Shown one piece after another: positions 15,266 to 24,302 of a stretch of 37,623 bases of DNA. The stretch lies in the NCBI GenBank assembly GCA_023255335.1, contig JALRIS010000091.1, forward strand, positions 1 through 37,623, given 5' to 3'. The position numbers and the translations under genes are program-made. The notes under the pieces are model-generated. The model did no database searches, was not told the origin of the DNA, and saw nothing but the letters and a program-made list of their open reading frames with translations. The DNA comes from Flavobacteriales bacterium. Lineage in GTDB: Bacteria; Bacteroidota; Bacteroidia; Flavobacteriales_D; CAJJDF01. Positions within the stretch are counted from its first letter, which is position 1. Every line of letters begins with the position of its first letter.

Positions 15266-17623
15266 TTATCGAATTAGGTTTATGTGACCACGTTTCTCTG
15301 TGGTTTTAGTTCCATCCGATTTGAAAGTCAATTTCCAAACATAAACTCCCGAAGGGCATAGTTCACTGTTATTAGTTCCGTCCCATTCTTCTGATGGATC
15401 AGTCGATTCAAATACTCGTTCTCCCCATCGGTTATAAATTATTAGTTCAAAGTTTTCACTATCCTCGAGACCAATAATTTTCCAAAGATCATTTTTGCCA
15501 TCCATACCAGGAGAAAAACTGTTGGGGACAAAATAGTTGTCGCTTTTTATCTCTATCCAAAAAGTAAGCGTGTCGTTACAATTATTAGAGCTTAAGGCTA
15601 GCAAGGTGATGGCATAATTTCCTTCTTCCTTGTAATTATGAGTTGGGTTCGATAGTGAAGAAGAGTCTCCATCTCCAAAGTACCATTTGTAGGCAATGGC
15701 ATTCGAAGAATTATTGACAAATGTAATGATGTCTGTAGGTGCACCAAAACTAGGTGTAAAAGTAAAGTTAGCCTCTGCCAAATCAAACGCATTGATATAA
15801 TCAAATAGGACGGTGTCGTCTTCGCATCCGATGTCTGAGGTTACAGTGAGAGTAACAGTGTGCTTTCCTGGAATTGGATAATTAGTAGTTGGGTTTTGGC
15901 TGTTGGAAGTATCACCATTTCCAAAGTTCCAATGCCAGTGAGTAATAAAGCCAGCACCTACCGTTGATAAATCACTGAAATTTGATAAAACTGGTATACA
16001 TCCAGCAGTATCCAGTCCAAAAAATGATGCTTCGAGCGCTTGATTGAAGACTTGTATAGTATCGTACTCACTACAACCATTGGAAGTGACTATGACGGAA
16101 TAAATACCTGGGAAAGTGGGAGCAATGATCTGAGAAGTTTGCCCAGTGTTCCATAAGTAAGATGAGCCAAGGTTCCCAGCGTCCAATTGTATGCTGTCTT
16201 CTTCGCATTTCAAAGTGTCCTGTCTCAAGTTCTTTGAAAAAGTAACTGAGGCAAGCGTTAGGTACCTCGTACTATTATTTGGGATATGAAGTGCTGAGAT
16301 TCCAGAAACAGATATGGTCGTACCACTTATGCTAAAAGTGAGTCCGCTAGATGAGTTATAGACTGAAGCGTTATTAAAGTTTCCATCGTCATCTACCAGT
16401 AAAGCCAAACAAGTGGTATCGAAATCAACACCCATCGCACATGAGCTAATCGTAAAATCACAGCTAAAGTTTTGTGTAAAATTGCTTTTTGTCACTTTCC
16501 ATTCTCTCTCTATTCTCGAATTTAAATAGGGGGAAGAGGGCAATTCATTTATTGTAGCAAGTGTGTTGCAAGTAAGTCCTCCGTCATGACCCATCAGCAC
16601 ATACGATGAATCGGACTGAAATACACCTATATTGGCTGCATTGGTTGCTGCGAGATTGTTCAAGTATATTCTTGTAATGTCGTCAAAACTGTGTGATTGT
16701 TTTTGCAGTAATCCCTGGTTGTCTTCTCTTCCTAGGCCGATTACATCATTGTGGTAGTTGGGCGAAATAGATGCATCCCACACAATGGTTCCGTTGGTGG
16801 AGATATAGTCTCCTTGGTTACCGCCTCCCACATTATCCAGCGTTATCCCATATTTAATTGCAAGATAGGAATGAATTTTATTCATTTCTAAGTTGGTTAA
16901 GTCTCTGTTGTAAAAGATAAATTCATGTAAATACCCATTGTAAGGCGAGTTGGCATTACCCGGCATCAACCCAAAATGAAGCCCAATTTGACCGGAAGAT
17001 TGAGAGGCACCACCACCGGTAAAAGTGGCAGAATTCTCCTTAGTTATGAGAGTAGAAGCACCACTTCTGTTTCCTTTATAAGATATGATTGTAGGAAGGT
17101 GGCTTTCGGTCCAATCTCGAGAAGCATTTGTACTTATTCCAATACCTCTACCAGTTGCAAATCTTCCAACAGTTCCTAGGTTTCTGAATTGTATTGCATC
17201 TCCGCTCAATTCATTGTAGAGCATCATGTGGTTGTTGTTTCTCACAACTGTAGGGAAGTAATACACACCAAAAAATGTTCCTTGACTCGTGCTATTTCTA
17301 TTGTCTAATAAATTTAGAGAAGTTGTGTTTTGAAGGGCTTTGATCGCAGTGTTTGAATTGGAAGTGAATTCAATAGTAGTGTTGTAGTTAGACGAATTTC
17401 CGGGAGGAGTTTTGGTCGCCACGGGGTAAGGTGCGGTATTATCGGACACGGAAATTGATCCTGCTCCATTAGGAATAGTAGTTGTCCAATTGGTTACAGT
17501 GCCTAAGGTCAAATTATCTGGTTTGAACCAAGCTGTTAAATTTGTGGTGCCTACATTTCCTGGGTTTTGGGCAAATTGAATAGTTCCAACAAGTAGTAAA
17601 AAAATCGCTAGGCTTATTCTCAT
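15266..17623 (-). CDS. T9SS type B cargo protein with LamG-like and PKD domains
   Basis: 785 residues from MRISLAIFLLLVGTIQFAQ (signal peptide). After NLTAWFKPDNLTLGTVTNW a concanavalin A/LamG-like region runs to about 270 (GYLHEFIFYNRDLTNLEMNKI). Then comes a segment YHNDVIGLGREDNQGLLQKQS (DUF8202-like), two PKD repeats (HWHWNFGNGDTSNSQNP and YKWYFGDGDSSSLSNPTHNY), and the C-terminal sorting domain with FVPNSFSPGMDGKND, IYNRWGERVFES and EEWDGTNN. This CHU_C/gliding-associated domain directs secretion through the type IX system and cell-surface attachment. Probably a surface adhesin; ligand unknown. Its own 3' neighbour is the convergent rny. Confidence 0.9.
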   Translation of the reverse strand: MRISLAIFLLLVGTIQFAQNPGNVGTTNLTAWFKPDNLTLGTVTNWTTTIPNGAGSISVSDNTAPYPVATKTPPGNSSNYNTTIEFTSNSNTAIKALQNTTSLNLLDNRNSTSQGTFFGVYYFPTVVRNNNHMMLYNELSGDAIQFRNLGTVGRFATGRGIGISTNASRDWTESHLPTIISYKGNRSGASTLITKENSATFTGGGASQSSGQIGLHFGLMPGNANSPYNGYLHEFIFYNRDLTNLEMNKIHSYLAIKYGITLDNVGGGNQGDYISTNGTIVWDASISPNYHNDVIGLGREDNQGLLQKQSHSFDDITRIYLNNLAATNAANIGVFQSDSSYVLMGHDGGLTCNTLATINELPSSPYLNSRIEREWKVTKSNFTQNFSCDFTISSCAMGVDFDTTCLALLVDDDGNFNNASVYNSSSGLTFSISGTTISVSGISALHIPNNSTRYLTLASVTFSKNLRQDTLKCEEDSIQLDAGNLGSSYLWNTGQTSQIIAPTFPGIYSVIVTSNGCSEYDTIQVFNQALEASFFGLDTAGCIPVLSNFSDLSTVGAGFITHWHWNFGNGDTSNSQNPTTNYPIPGKHTVTLTVTSDIGCEDDTVLFDYINAFDLAEANFTFTPSFGAPTDIITFVNNSSNAIAYKWYFGDGDSSSLSNPTHNYKEEGNYAITLLALSSNNCNDTLTFWIEIKSDNYFVPNSFSPGMDGKNDLWKIIGLEDSENFELIIYNRWGERVFESTDPSEEWDGTNNSELCPSGVYVWKLTFKSDGTKTTEKRGHINLIR

Positions 17624-17732
17624 GGCGTTTAGGGATTTGGAATGGTTCAAATATACCACATAAAGTTCGAAACTCGATTAGCCAGGATTGGAGATCATTT
17701 TTTTTTTGAAAAAACGGACAAGGTCGAGAAAA

Positions 17733-18824
17733 CTACTTGGGCGTTTTCCAGTAAAGGTAGAGGGCAAACGACAGTAGGATGAGATTGGGTATCCATACAG
17801 CCAAAAAGGTATTGAGACCTGCATTTGTAGCATATACGGTGGAAAATCGATTGAAAACAAAATACAAAGCAACCGAACCAATTCCCAGAAGAATTGTCAT
17901 TCCCACTTTGCTTCTTGCAGGCGAAATGCTAATACAAACTCCCAAAAGCGCCAGAATGAATAAGGAAAGAGGATTTGAAGTTCGGGAGTAAATTTCAATG
18001 TCGATGTACGGTACAACTGCAGATCCTTTTAGTTTTTCCTTTTTGCGATAAGCGAGTAACTCATCGTAATACATGGTAGAAATTACTTCGTTTCGCTGCC
18101 CCAAGTCTTTCAGTCCAAAAGAAAGAGTTGTATCAATCGTTACAGATTCTGAGATACTATCGCCCGAAGGCAGCAGGTATCTTTCGGTTACGTTTTTCAA
18201 TTGGAAGTTATTGGTTGTGCTATCTCCGTAGGCATAATTTGCATTTAATGTAGATACAAGCTTCCACGCGCCTTCCTCGTTTTTTTCGTAATTGTCTATC
18301 CAAAGTTCCGAAACAAATTTCATTTCTTTGAAATTGTAGGATTTGTAGGAGACAATAGTTCCTGGAACTACTTCAAAATGAACACCAGACAAAATAGAAG
18401 CGTAATTGGTATGGATATTTTCAAAAGCCAGTCGCTTTTGGTTCGCTTTGGGGAGTAAAACAAAATTCACAAAAAACGAAAAACACACGATGATCGCTAC
18501 AGCTATAAAAAACGGCCGGAGTAATCGTAAAAAACTAATTCCAGAACTTAAAATAGCAGTGATTTCACTTCTTTGATTCAGTTTTAAAGTTACCATCACG
18601 ATGGTAATTAACATGAATAGCGGAAAGAACATATTACCGATATAGATTATAAATCCGGCATAATACTGGGTAATTAGTTCTGGTACACTAAGATTTGATT
18701 TAAGAAAGTCATCTATTTTTTCGGAAATATCAAAAACCACTATAATACATAAAACACCAAGAATGGAGAAAACGAAGGTTTTCAGAACTTTTTTGATGAT
18801 GTATTTGTCTAAGGTTTTTAACAT
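17733..18824 (-). CDS. LptF/LptG family LPS-export permease
   Basis: 363 residues. Membrane subunit of the LptB2FG transporter that extracts lipopolysaccharide from the inner membrane. Three N-terminal membrane segments (FVFSILGVLCIIVVF, FFPLFMLITIVMVTL, FFIAVAIIVCFSFFVNFVLLP) precede a periplasmic jellyroll (about 130-265). Three C-terminal segments follow (LFILALLGVCISI, MTILLGIGSVALYFVF, FLAVWIPNLILLSFALYLYW). DKYIIKKVLKTF is the family start and LNQRSEITAILSSGISFLRL the coupling-helix region. It sits 3 bp after tgt, a common order in this phylum. F versus G cannot be decided firmly; G is my preference. Confidence 0.92.
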   Translation of the reverse strand: MLKTLDKYIIKKVLKTFVFSILGVLCIIVVFDISEKIDDFLKSNLSVPELITQYYAGFIIYIGNMFFPLFMLITIVMVTLKLNQRSEITAILSSGISFLRLLRPFFIAVAIIVCFSFFVNFVLLPKANQKRLAFENIHTNYASILSGVHFEVVPGTIVSYKSYNFKEMKFVSELWIDNYEKNEEGAWKLVSTLNANYAYGDSTTNNFQLKNVTERYLLPSGDSISESVTIDTTLSFGLKDLGQRNEVISTMYYDELLAYRKKEKLKGSAVVPYIDIEIYSRTSNPLSLFILALLGVCISISPARSKVGMTILLGIGSVALYFVFNRFSTVYATNAGLNTFLAVWIPNLILLSFALYLYWKTPK

Positions 18825-18827
18825 GAG

Positions 18828-19958
18828 TTATAATCTGGTTGCCATTTTTCTTACCATTTCGGTTTTCCAGCTATGAAAATCTCCCGCAATGATGTGCTTT
18901 CTTGCTTCCTTCACTAACCAAATATAAAACGATAAATTGTGTATGCTGGCAATTTGTGCACCCAAAATTTCTTTTGAAATAATTAAATGTCTGAGGTAGG
19001 CTTTGCTGTAAAACGTATCCACATAAGAACTTCCGTTGGGATCGATAGGAGAAAAGTCATTTTGCCATTTTTTGTTTTTGATATTGATAAAACCTTCGCT
19101 TGTAAAGAGCATCCCGTTTCTGGCATTTCTTGTAGGCATCACGCAATCAAACATGTCAATGCCAAGTGCAATGGTCTCTAGGATGTTGATAGGAGTTCCA
19201 ACCCCCATCAGGTACCTTGGTTTATCTTCGGGTAGTATGCGAGTAACAATATCGGTGTGTTTATACATATCTTCGGCAGGCTCACCCACAGAAAGACCAC
19301 CAATCGCATTTCCTTCTCGATTCATTCCGGCAATAAATTCTGCTGATTTTTCTCTTAAATCGTCATACACGCTTCCTTGAACAATAGGGAATAAAGTTTG
19401 ACTGTACCCGTACTTTGGTTCTGTTTCGTCAAAGCGTGTGCAACATCGTTTTAGCCATCTATGAGTCATTTCCATAGACCTTTTGGCGTATTTGTAATCA
19501 CAAGGATAAGGAGTGCATTCATCAAAGGCCATAATAATATCCGCTCCGATAGTTCGCTGAATATCCATGGCATATTCTGGTGTGAAAAAATGCTTAGATC
19601 CATCAATATGAGATTTGAATTCTACTCCTTTTTCAATAATTTTTCTTCTCCCAGATAAAGAATATACTTGATATCCTCCCGAATCTGTCAAGATGGGTTT
19701 GTTCCAGCCATTGAATTTGTGCAGACCACCGGCTTTTTCAAGAGTATCTAAACCAGGTCTTAGGTATAAGTGGTATGTGTTTCCTAATATTATTTGGGCT
19801 TGAATATCTTCGTCTAGTTCTCGTTGATGAACTCCTTTTACAGTGGCCGCAGTCCCAACAGGCATAAAAATGGGAGTTTCTATCTGACCATGATCGGTTT
19901 GAATGATTCCTGCTCTTGCTCTTGTGTCTTTGTCTGTGGTAAGTAATTTAAAATCCAT
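18828..19958 (-). CDS. tgt: tRNA-guanine transglycosylase
   Basis: 376 residues. Replaces G34 of GUN-anticodon tRNAs with preQ1 in queuosine synthesis. The substrate loop DSGGYQVYSL, the GGLSVGEPAEDMY motif, LMGVGTPINILETIALGIDMFDCVMPTRNARNG (catalytic Asp in MFDCVMPTR) and the C-terminal HNLSFYIWLVKEARKHI are all present. The zinc site, however, is altered. Where the standard enzyme has CxCxxC after the DP of FSPIDP, this one has NGSSYVD, with no cysteines; only the His of SIHNL remains. First gene of a tgt-lptG pair with a promoter at 19995-20002. Confidence 0.95.
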   Translation of the reverse strand: MDFKLLTTDKDTRARAGIIQTDHGQIETPIFMPVGTAATVKGVHQRELDEDIQAQIILGNTYHLYLRPGLDTLEKAGGLHKFNGWNKPILTDSGGYQVYSLSGRRKIIEKGVEFKSHIDGSKHFFTPEYAMDIQRTIGADIIMAFDECTPYPCDYKYAKRSMEMTHRWLKRCCTRFDETEPKYGYSQTLFPIVQGSVYDDLREKSAEFIAGMNREGNAIGGLSVGEPAEDMYKHTDIVTRILPEDKPRYLMGVGTPINILETIALGIDMFDCVMPTRNARNGMLFTSEGFINIKNKKWQNDFSPIDPNGSSYVDTFYSKAYLRHLIISKEILGAQIASIHNLSFYIWLVKEARKHIIAGDFHSWKTEMVRKMATRL

Positions 19959-19994
19959 CTATCTGTACAGGGTTATGTGTTATTGACTTTGTGG

Positions 19995-20002
19995 CAAAAC
20001 TA
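19995..20002 (-). promoter_or_regulatory. -7 promoter element for tgt-lptG
   Basis: Minus-strand TAGTTTTG (TAnnTTTG) followed by CC lies 36 bases before the tgt ATG, with TTG triplets 17 and 22 bases further upstream that could serve as -33. Confidence 0.5.
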
Positions 20003-20133
20003 ACACTTTTGATTCGTTTCAATTCAATTTGTGGCGAAATAATAACATCCTCTTGTTTGTAATCATTAACTATATTTTAACGTTTTGGTTGGATTTTTCA
20101 CTAATTTTAAAAAACCGAAATTATCTAAACACC

Positions 20134-20733
20134 TTGATTGGAGAAAATTTTTCAGCAAAAGCTAAAGGAGACTATGAGCTTATACAGCGAGCTATCAAAA
20201 AAAAAGATGACTCAGCCTACACAGAACTAATGTCTCGTTACAAAGATTCTATTTATTACATGTTGCTCAAAATGGTGAGGAACAAAGACGATGCAGAAGA
20301 TTTGACTCTCGAAGCATTTGGCAAAGCATTTATGAATCTAGAACAATATTCGCCCAAGTATGCCTTTAGTACTTGGCTCTTTAGGATTGCAACAAACAAT
20401 TGTATCGATTTTTTGAGAAAGAAAAAAATGGACACAACCTCTATCGACCAGCAATTTGATAACGAAGATGCCCCTTACATTTTCTTACCCTCCAAAGGAC
20501 GAAATCCAGAAGAAGAAGCTATTAGAAATCAAAAATTTAAACTCATGAGGGAATTGGTGGATGAACTCAAGCCACAATACAAAACCCTTATCGAACTTCG
20601 ATACTTTAAAGGTTTGTCGTATGAGGAAATTTCTAAAGAATTAGACTTAACTTTGGGGACAGTAAAGGCTCAACTCTTTAGAGCTCGAAAAATACTGGAA
20701 GAGATTATTAAACCCAAAATGGATTATATTTAA
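20134..20733 (+). CDS. ECF-type RNA polymerase sigma factor
   Basis: About 199 residues from a TTG at 20134. Region 2 is YTELMSRYKDSIYYMLLKMVRNKDDAEDLTLEAFGKAF with STWLFRIATNNCIDFLRKKK; region 4 is LIELRYFKGLSYEEISKELDLTLGTVKAQLFRARKILEE. The frame has no ATG before the conserved FSAKAKGDYELIQRA. A TTG at 20029 would add a hydrophobic 35-residue leader unlike the family, so TTG 20134, preceded by an A-rich leader, is preferred, though the start is uncertain. No anti-sigma gene adjoins it; rsmG follows with no gap and in the same frame. Confidence 0.85.
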   Translation: MIGENFSAKAKGDYELIQRAIKKKDDSAYTELMSRYKDSIYYMLLKMVRNKDDAEDLTLEAFGKAFMNLEQYSPKYAFSTWLFRIATNNCIDFLRKKKMDTTSIDQQFDNEDAPYIFLPSKGRNPEEEAIRNQKFKLMRELVDELKPQYKTLIELRYFKGLSYEEISKELDLTLGTVKAQLFRARKILEEIIKPKMDYI

Positions 20734-21360
20734 TTGGAATTTCAACGAATACTTCATTATTTCCCTGAGCTCACGGAGCTTCAGATAGAACAACTCAGCC
20801 GTATCAGACCTCTTTATGAGGAGTGGAATGCACAGATCAATGTCATTAGCAGAAAAGACATGGATAATTTTTATGAAAGGCATGTTTTGCATTCTTTGGC
20901 GATTGCGAAAGTGATTAAGTTTAAACAAAATACGCAACTACTTGATGTAGGAACTGGAGGAGGATTCCCGGGGATTCCATTAGCCATTCTTTTTCCTAAG
21001 TGTAAGTTTCATTTGGTAGACTCGATAGGAAAGAAGATAAAAGTGGTGCAAGGCGTGGCAGATTCTTTGGGATTGAAAAATGTAAAGGCATCTCACGAGA
21101 ATGCGAAGAATATTACAGAGAAGTATGATTTTATTGTGAGTAGAGCGGTAACGCGTCTTCATCCTTTTGTGGGATGGATAAAAATGAACGTAAAAAAGAA
21201 TAGCTACAATGATCTTCCTAACGGTATCTTGTATCTTAAAGGTGGAGATTTGACAGAAGAGTTAGGTGAGATTTCCAAAAAGTATCATTGTTATTCTTTA
21301 CCTTCGTATTTCGAGGAAGAATTTTTCGAAACCAAAAAAGTAATTCACGTGGAATTGTAA
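20734..21360 (+). CDS. rsmG: 16S rRNA (guanine-527-N7)-methyltransferase
   Basis: 208 residues from a TTG that follows immediately after the sigma-factor TAA stop. RsmG (GidB) methylates G527 of 16S rRNA. ILHYFPELTELQ aligns with the usual N-terminus, then WNAQINVISRKDMDNFYERHVLHSLAIA, the SAM-binding LLDVGTGGGFPGIPLA and IVSRAVTRL. There is no in-frame ATG near this position. Expression is probably by translational coupling with the sigma gene. Confidence 0.93.
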   Translation: MEFQRILHYFPELTELQIEQLSRIRPLYEEWNAQINVISRKDMDNFYERHVLHSLAIAKVIKFKQNTQLLDVGTGGGFPGIPLAILFPKCKFHLVDSIGKKIKVVQGVADSLGLKNVKASHENAKNITEKYDFIVSRAVTRLHPFVGWIKMNVKKNSYNDLPNGILYLKGGDLTEELGEISKKYHCYSLPSYFEEEFFETKKVIHVEL

Positions 21361-21378
21361 AACAAAACCACTTCTTAT

Positions 21379-22767
21379 ATGAATGATTTTCAGGAAAATA
21401 ATGATGAGTTCAAGGCTCTTATTCAGTCAATTGAACAAAAAATCAATAACAAAGATTCTTTTTACTTGGATGTAGAGGAAATAAGTCGTGTTTCTAGTTA
21501 CTACCTCGAAAAAGGAATGACGAGCAAAGCCATGGCTATCTTGAAAATTGGTCACGGTTTGCACCCAATTTCGGGAGATATAAAACTCCACATTGCTCAG
21601 GTATACACCGCCCAAGGAGAGTATAAAAATGCGCTGGATTTTGCAGATCAAACACTAGAACTTGAACCCAATAACGAGGATGTAATTGTGCTCAAAGCAG
21701 AAATCTATAGTTACTTGGGGGAGCACCAAAAATCGATAGAATATTACTTACAGTTCTTGGAAAAAGGGACGACCGAAGGATTGGACTTGGTGTACAATGA
21801 CATAGCTTGGGAGTATGAGTCACTTATGGATTACGAAAATGCTTTGAAATACTTAAAGCTAGCTTTGGAAAAAAATCCGGAAGAAGATACTCTGCTTTTT
21901 GAGATAGCCTACTTTTATGAGGAGCTAAATAAGCAAGAAGAGTGTATCGAATTCTACAACAAATTTTTGGATGAGAATCCTTATTCCTTCAATGGATGGT
22001 ATAATTTGGGGATTGTATACAATGACATAAAAGATTTTAGAAAGGCAATATTTGCTTTTGATTATGCCACTATTATAAAAGATGATTTTGTTTCGGCCTA
22101 TTTCAACAAAGGAAATGCTCACTTCAATCTTCAACAATACGGAGAGGCACTGGAATGTTATTACCGAACTTTTGAATTTGAGGATAATCAGGCGATTACT
22201 TTTTGTTACATTGGCGAATGTTACGAGAAGCTTTTCAATTTCAAGGAGGCAGAGAAGAGCTACGAAATTGCTTTGTCTTTGAATGATGACTTGCAAGAAG
22301 CATTGATAGGGATGGCCATAGTGAACGACAAGCAAGGACGTACCACAGATTCTTTGCCGTTCATAGAAAAAGCGATACGGCTGTTTCCAAAAAACTCATC
22401 CTGTTGGTACATAGCGGGAGAGGTGTACAACAAGTTGGCTCGCTACGATGAGGCTTATTTTGCCTATGCCAAAGCGGATGAATACGATACAGAAGAAAAT
22501 GTTCAGATTCAGCTAGATTTCTCGAATTTTATAGCAGAAAACCTTTCTTTGCAAGAAGCAATTGATTATTTGCAAGACAAGGAAAATATAGCTTGCCAAT
22601 ATAGGTTGGTTGCTTATTTCTTGATGCTTAATCAACACAAGAAAGCCCTTCATCAATTTGAGCAATGTTTAGCCATTGATTTTGAAGGACACAAGGCGCT
22701 GTTTGCCTACCACGAAGAACTCAATGAGCAGCCAGAATTTATTAGCTTGCTCACTAATTTTGAGTAA
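21379..22767 (+). CDS. tetratricopeptide-repeat protein
   Basis: 462 residues, no signal peptide, so presumably cytoplasmic. About ten TPR units, for example YLEKGMTSKAMAILKIGHGL, YTAQGEYKNALDFADQTLEL, YLGEHQKSIEYYLQFLEKG, YLKLALEKNPEEDTLLFE, FYNKFLDENPYSFNGWYN and CYYRTFEFEDNQAITFCYI. Such solenoids mediate protein-protein contacts; no enzyme domain is visible. It is 18 bp after rsmG and likely in the same operon. The stop codon abuts the stop of the convergent symporter gene. Confidence 0.88.
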   Translation: MNDFQENNDEFKALIQSIEQKINNKDSFYLDVEEISRVSSYYLEKGMTSKAMAILKIGHGLHPISGDIKLHIAQVYTAQGEYKNALDFADQTLELEPNNEDVIVLKAEIYSYLGEHQKSIEYYLQFLEKGTTEGLDLVYNDIAWEYESLMDYENALKYLKLALEKNPEEDTLLFEIAYFYEELNKQEECIEFYNKFLDENPYSFNGWYNLGIVYNDIKDFRKAIFAFDYATIIKDDFVSAYFNKGNAHFNLQQYGEALECYYRTFEFEDNQAITFCYIGECYEKLFNFKEAEKSYEIALSLNDDLQEALIGMAIVNDKQGRTTDSLPFIEKAIRLFPKNSSCWYIAGEVYNKLARYDEAYFAYAKADEYDTEENVQIQLDFSNFIAENLSLQEAIDYLQDKENIACQYRLVAYFLMLNQHKKALHQFEQCLAIDFEGHKALFAYHEELNEQPEFISLLTNFE

Positions 22768-24216
22768 CTAATCTTTCACCTTCTTGGAAATAATGAAGAG
22801 AAGTAGAAAAGTGAGGAGGGAATTTACGATAATTAAGGAACCTCCTAATTCAAATCCGATTTGACCAAGCCAATTATTGATGAAGTAGGTGAAAACGGGA
22901 GGTAAGACACAAGCCACAACCACCCACTTGGCTCTCAAGACAAGCTTCGTTAAAATCCCAAAAAAGAACAAACCAATAAGTGGGCCGTAGGTAAACCCTG
23001 CTAGCCAAATCAATTGCCAAATGGCACTTTCGTCCAAAGTTTTGTTCAGTATTATTACGGTAATGAGCAATACAACAGACATGATTACATGAATGAGTTG
23101 CCTTCGTTTTTTTGAGGTTTTCTTTTCTTCTGTATCAACAAAATCTACACAAACTGACGTAGTAAGTGAGGTAAGAGCAGAATCTGCAGAAGAATAAGCC
23201 GCAGCGATTAATCCGAGTAGAAATAAGATGCCAATTCCAATTCCAATGTCGCTTTTCAAGGCAATTTGTGGAAATAATAAATCTGACTTTTCTGGTACGG
23301 CTATGCCTTGTTGACTTGCATAGATGTATAGTAAGGCTCCTAATACAAGAAATACAAAATTGATAAACACCAGAACAATGCTAAATGAAATCATGTTGGT
23401 TTGGGCCGATTTAATGTTTTTACAACTCAGGTTCTTTTGCATCATGTCTTGGTCTAGACCCGTCATCCCGATGGCGATAAACATTCCACCAAAAAACATC
23501 TTGACAAAGTGATATTTACCGTTCCAGTCCTCCCAAAAAAATAGTTGAGAATATTCGCTCTCTGCGAGGGTACGAATGAATCCATTGGAGGCAGAGAAGT
23601 CTATTTCGGAAGTGAGGAACCAAAAAGTAAACCCCAACGACAGGAGCATAAAAAGGGTTTGAAGGGTGTCGGTCCAGATGATGGTCTTGATTCCTCCTTT
23701 AAACGTATACACCCAGATAAGGGAAATGGAAATAAAGACAGTAACTTCAAAAGGAATATTGAATTCATCAAAAACAAAAGCTTGTAGCACATTTGCTACC
23801 AACAACAGGCGAATAGAGGCTCCGGTAATTCGCGAAAGCAAAAAATAAATTGCTCCTATTTTGTGGGCTTCTGTTCCAAATCGTTTTTGTAGATAGGTGT
23901 ATATTGAGGTGACGTTCATTCTGTAATACAACGGCATCAGCACATAGGCGATAACCAAATAGCCTACAAAATATCCAAGAACCATTTGCATGTACCCAAA
24001 TTGTTTGGAGGCATCACCCACCCATCCAGGAATTGAAATAAACGTAATTCCCGAAAGGGAAGCTCCAATCATTCCAAAGGCTACCAAATACCATGGAGAT
24101 TGCTTGTTTCCTAAATAAAACGTATCGTTGTTCGCACCTTTACTTGTAAGAAAAGAAATTCCTACAAGTACGAGAAAATAGGTCATCAATATACCAAATA
24201 TAAAAGCTGGAGACAT
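22768..24216 (-). CDS. sodium:solute symporter (SSS family)
   Basis: 482 residues with about 13 hydrophobic segments. The N-terminal FLTSKGANNDTFYLGNKQSPWYLVAFGMIGASLSGITFISIPG, MPLYYRMNVTSIYTYLQKRFG and IGMTGLDQDMMQKNLSCKN are SSS landmarks, as is the later AAAYSSADSALTSLTTSVCVDFV. Substrate in this subfamily (sugars, sialic acid or other) cannot be read from the sequence. Standalone gene; convergent with the TPR gene and divergent from the TraB-like gene. Confidence 0.92.
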   Translation of the reverse strand: MSPAFIFGILMTYFLVLVGISFLTSKGANNDTFYLGNKQSPWYLVAFGMIGASLSGITFISIPGWVGDASKQFGYMQMVLGYFVGYLVIAYVLMPLYYRMNVTSIYTYLQKRFGTEAHKIGAIYFLLSRITGASIRLLLVANVLQAFVFDEFNIPFEVTVFISISLIWVYTFKGGIKTIIWTDTLQTLFMLLSLGFTFWFLTSEIDFSASNGFIRTLAESEYSQLFFWEDWNGKYHFVKMFFGGMFIAIGMTGLDQDMMQKNLSCKNIKSAQTNMISFSIVLVFINFVFLVLGALLYIYASQQGIAVPEKSDLLFPQIALKSDIGIGIGILFLLGLIAAAYSSADSALTSLTTSVCVDFVDTEEKKTSKKRRQLIHVIMSVVLLITVIILNKTLDESAIWQLIWLAGFTYGPLIGLFFFGILTKLVLRAKWVVVACVLPPVFTYFINNWLGQIGFELGGSLIIVNSLLTFLLLFIISKKVKD

Positions 24217-24302
24217 AGGGGATTTGTATTACTAAAAATGGATTAATTTTTAAATATAGAGATATTGAATTACTTTTAAGTCGCAGACAATAAAAATCAA
24301 TC

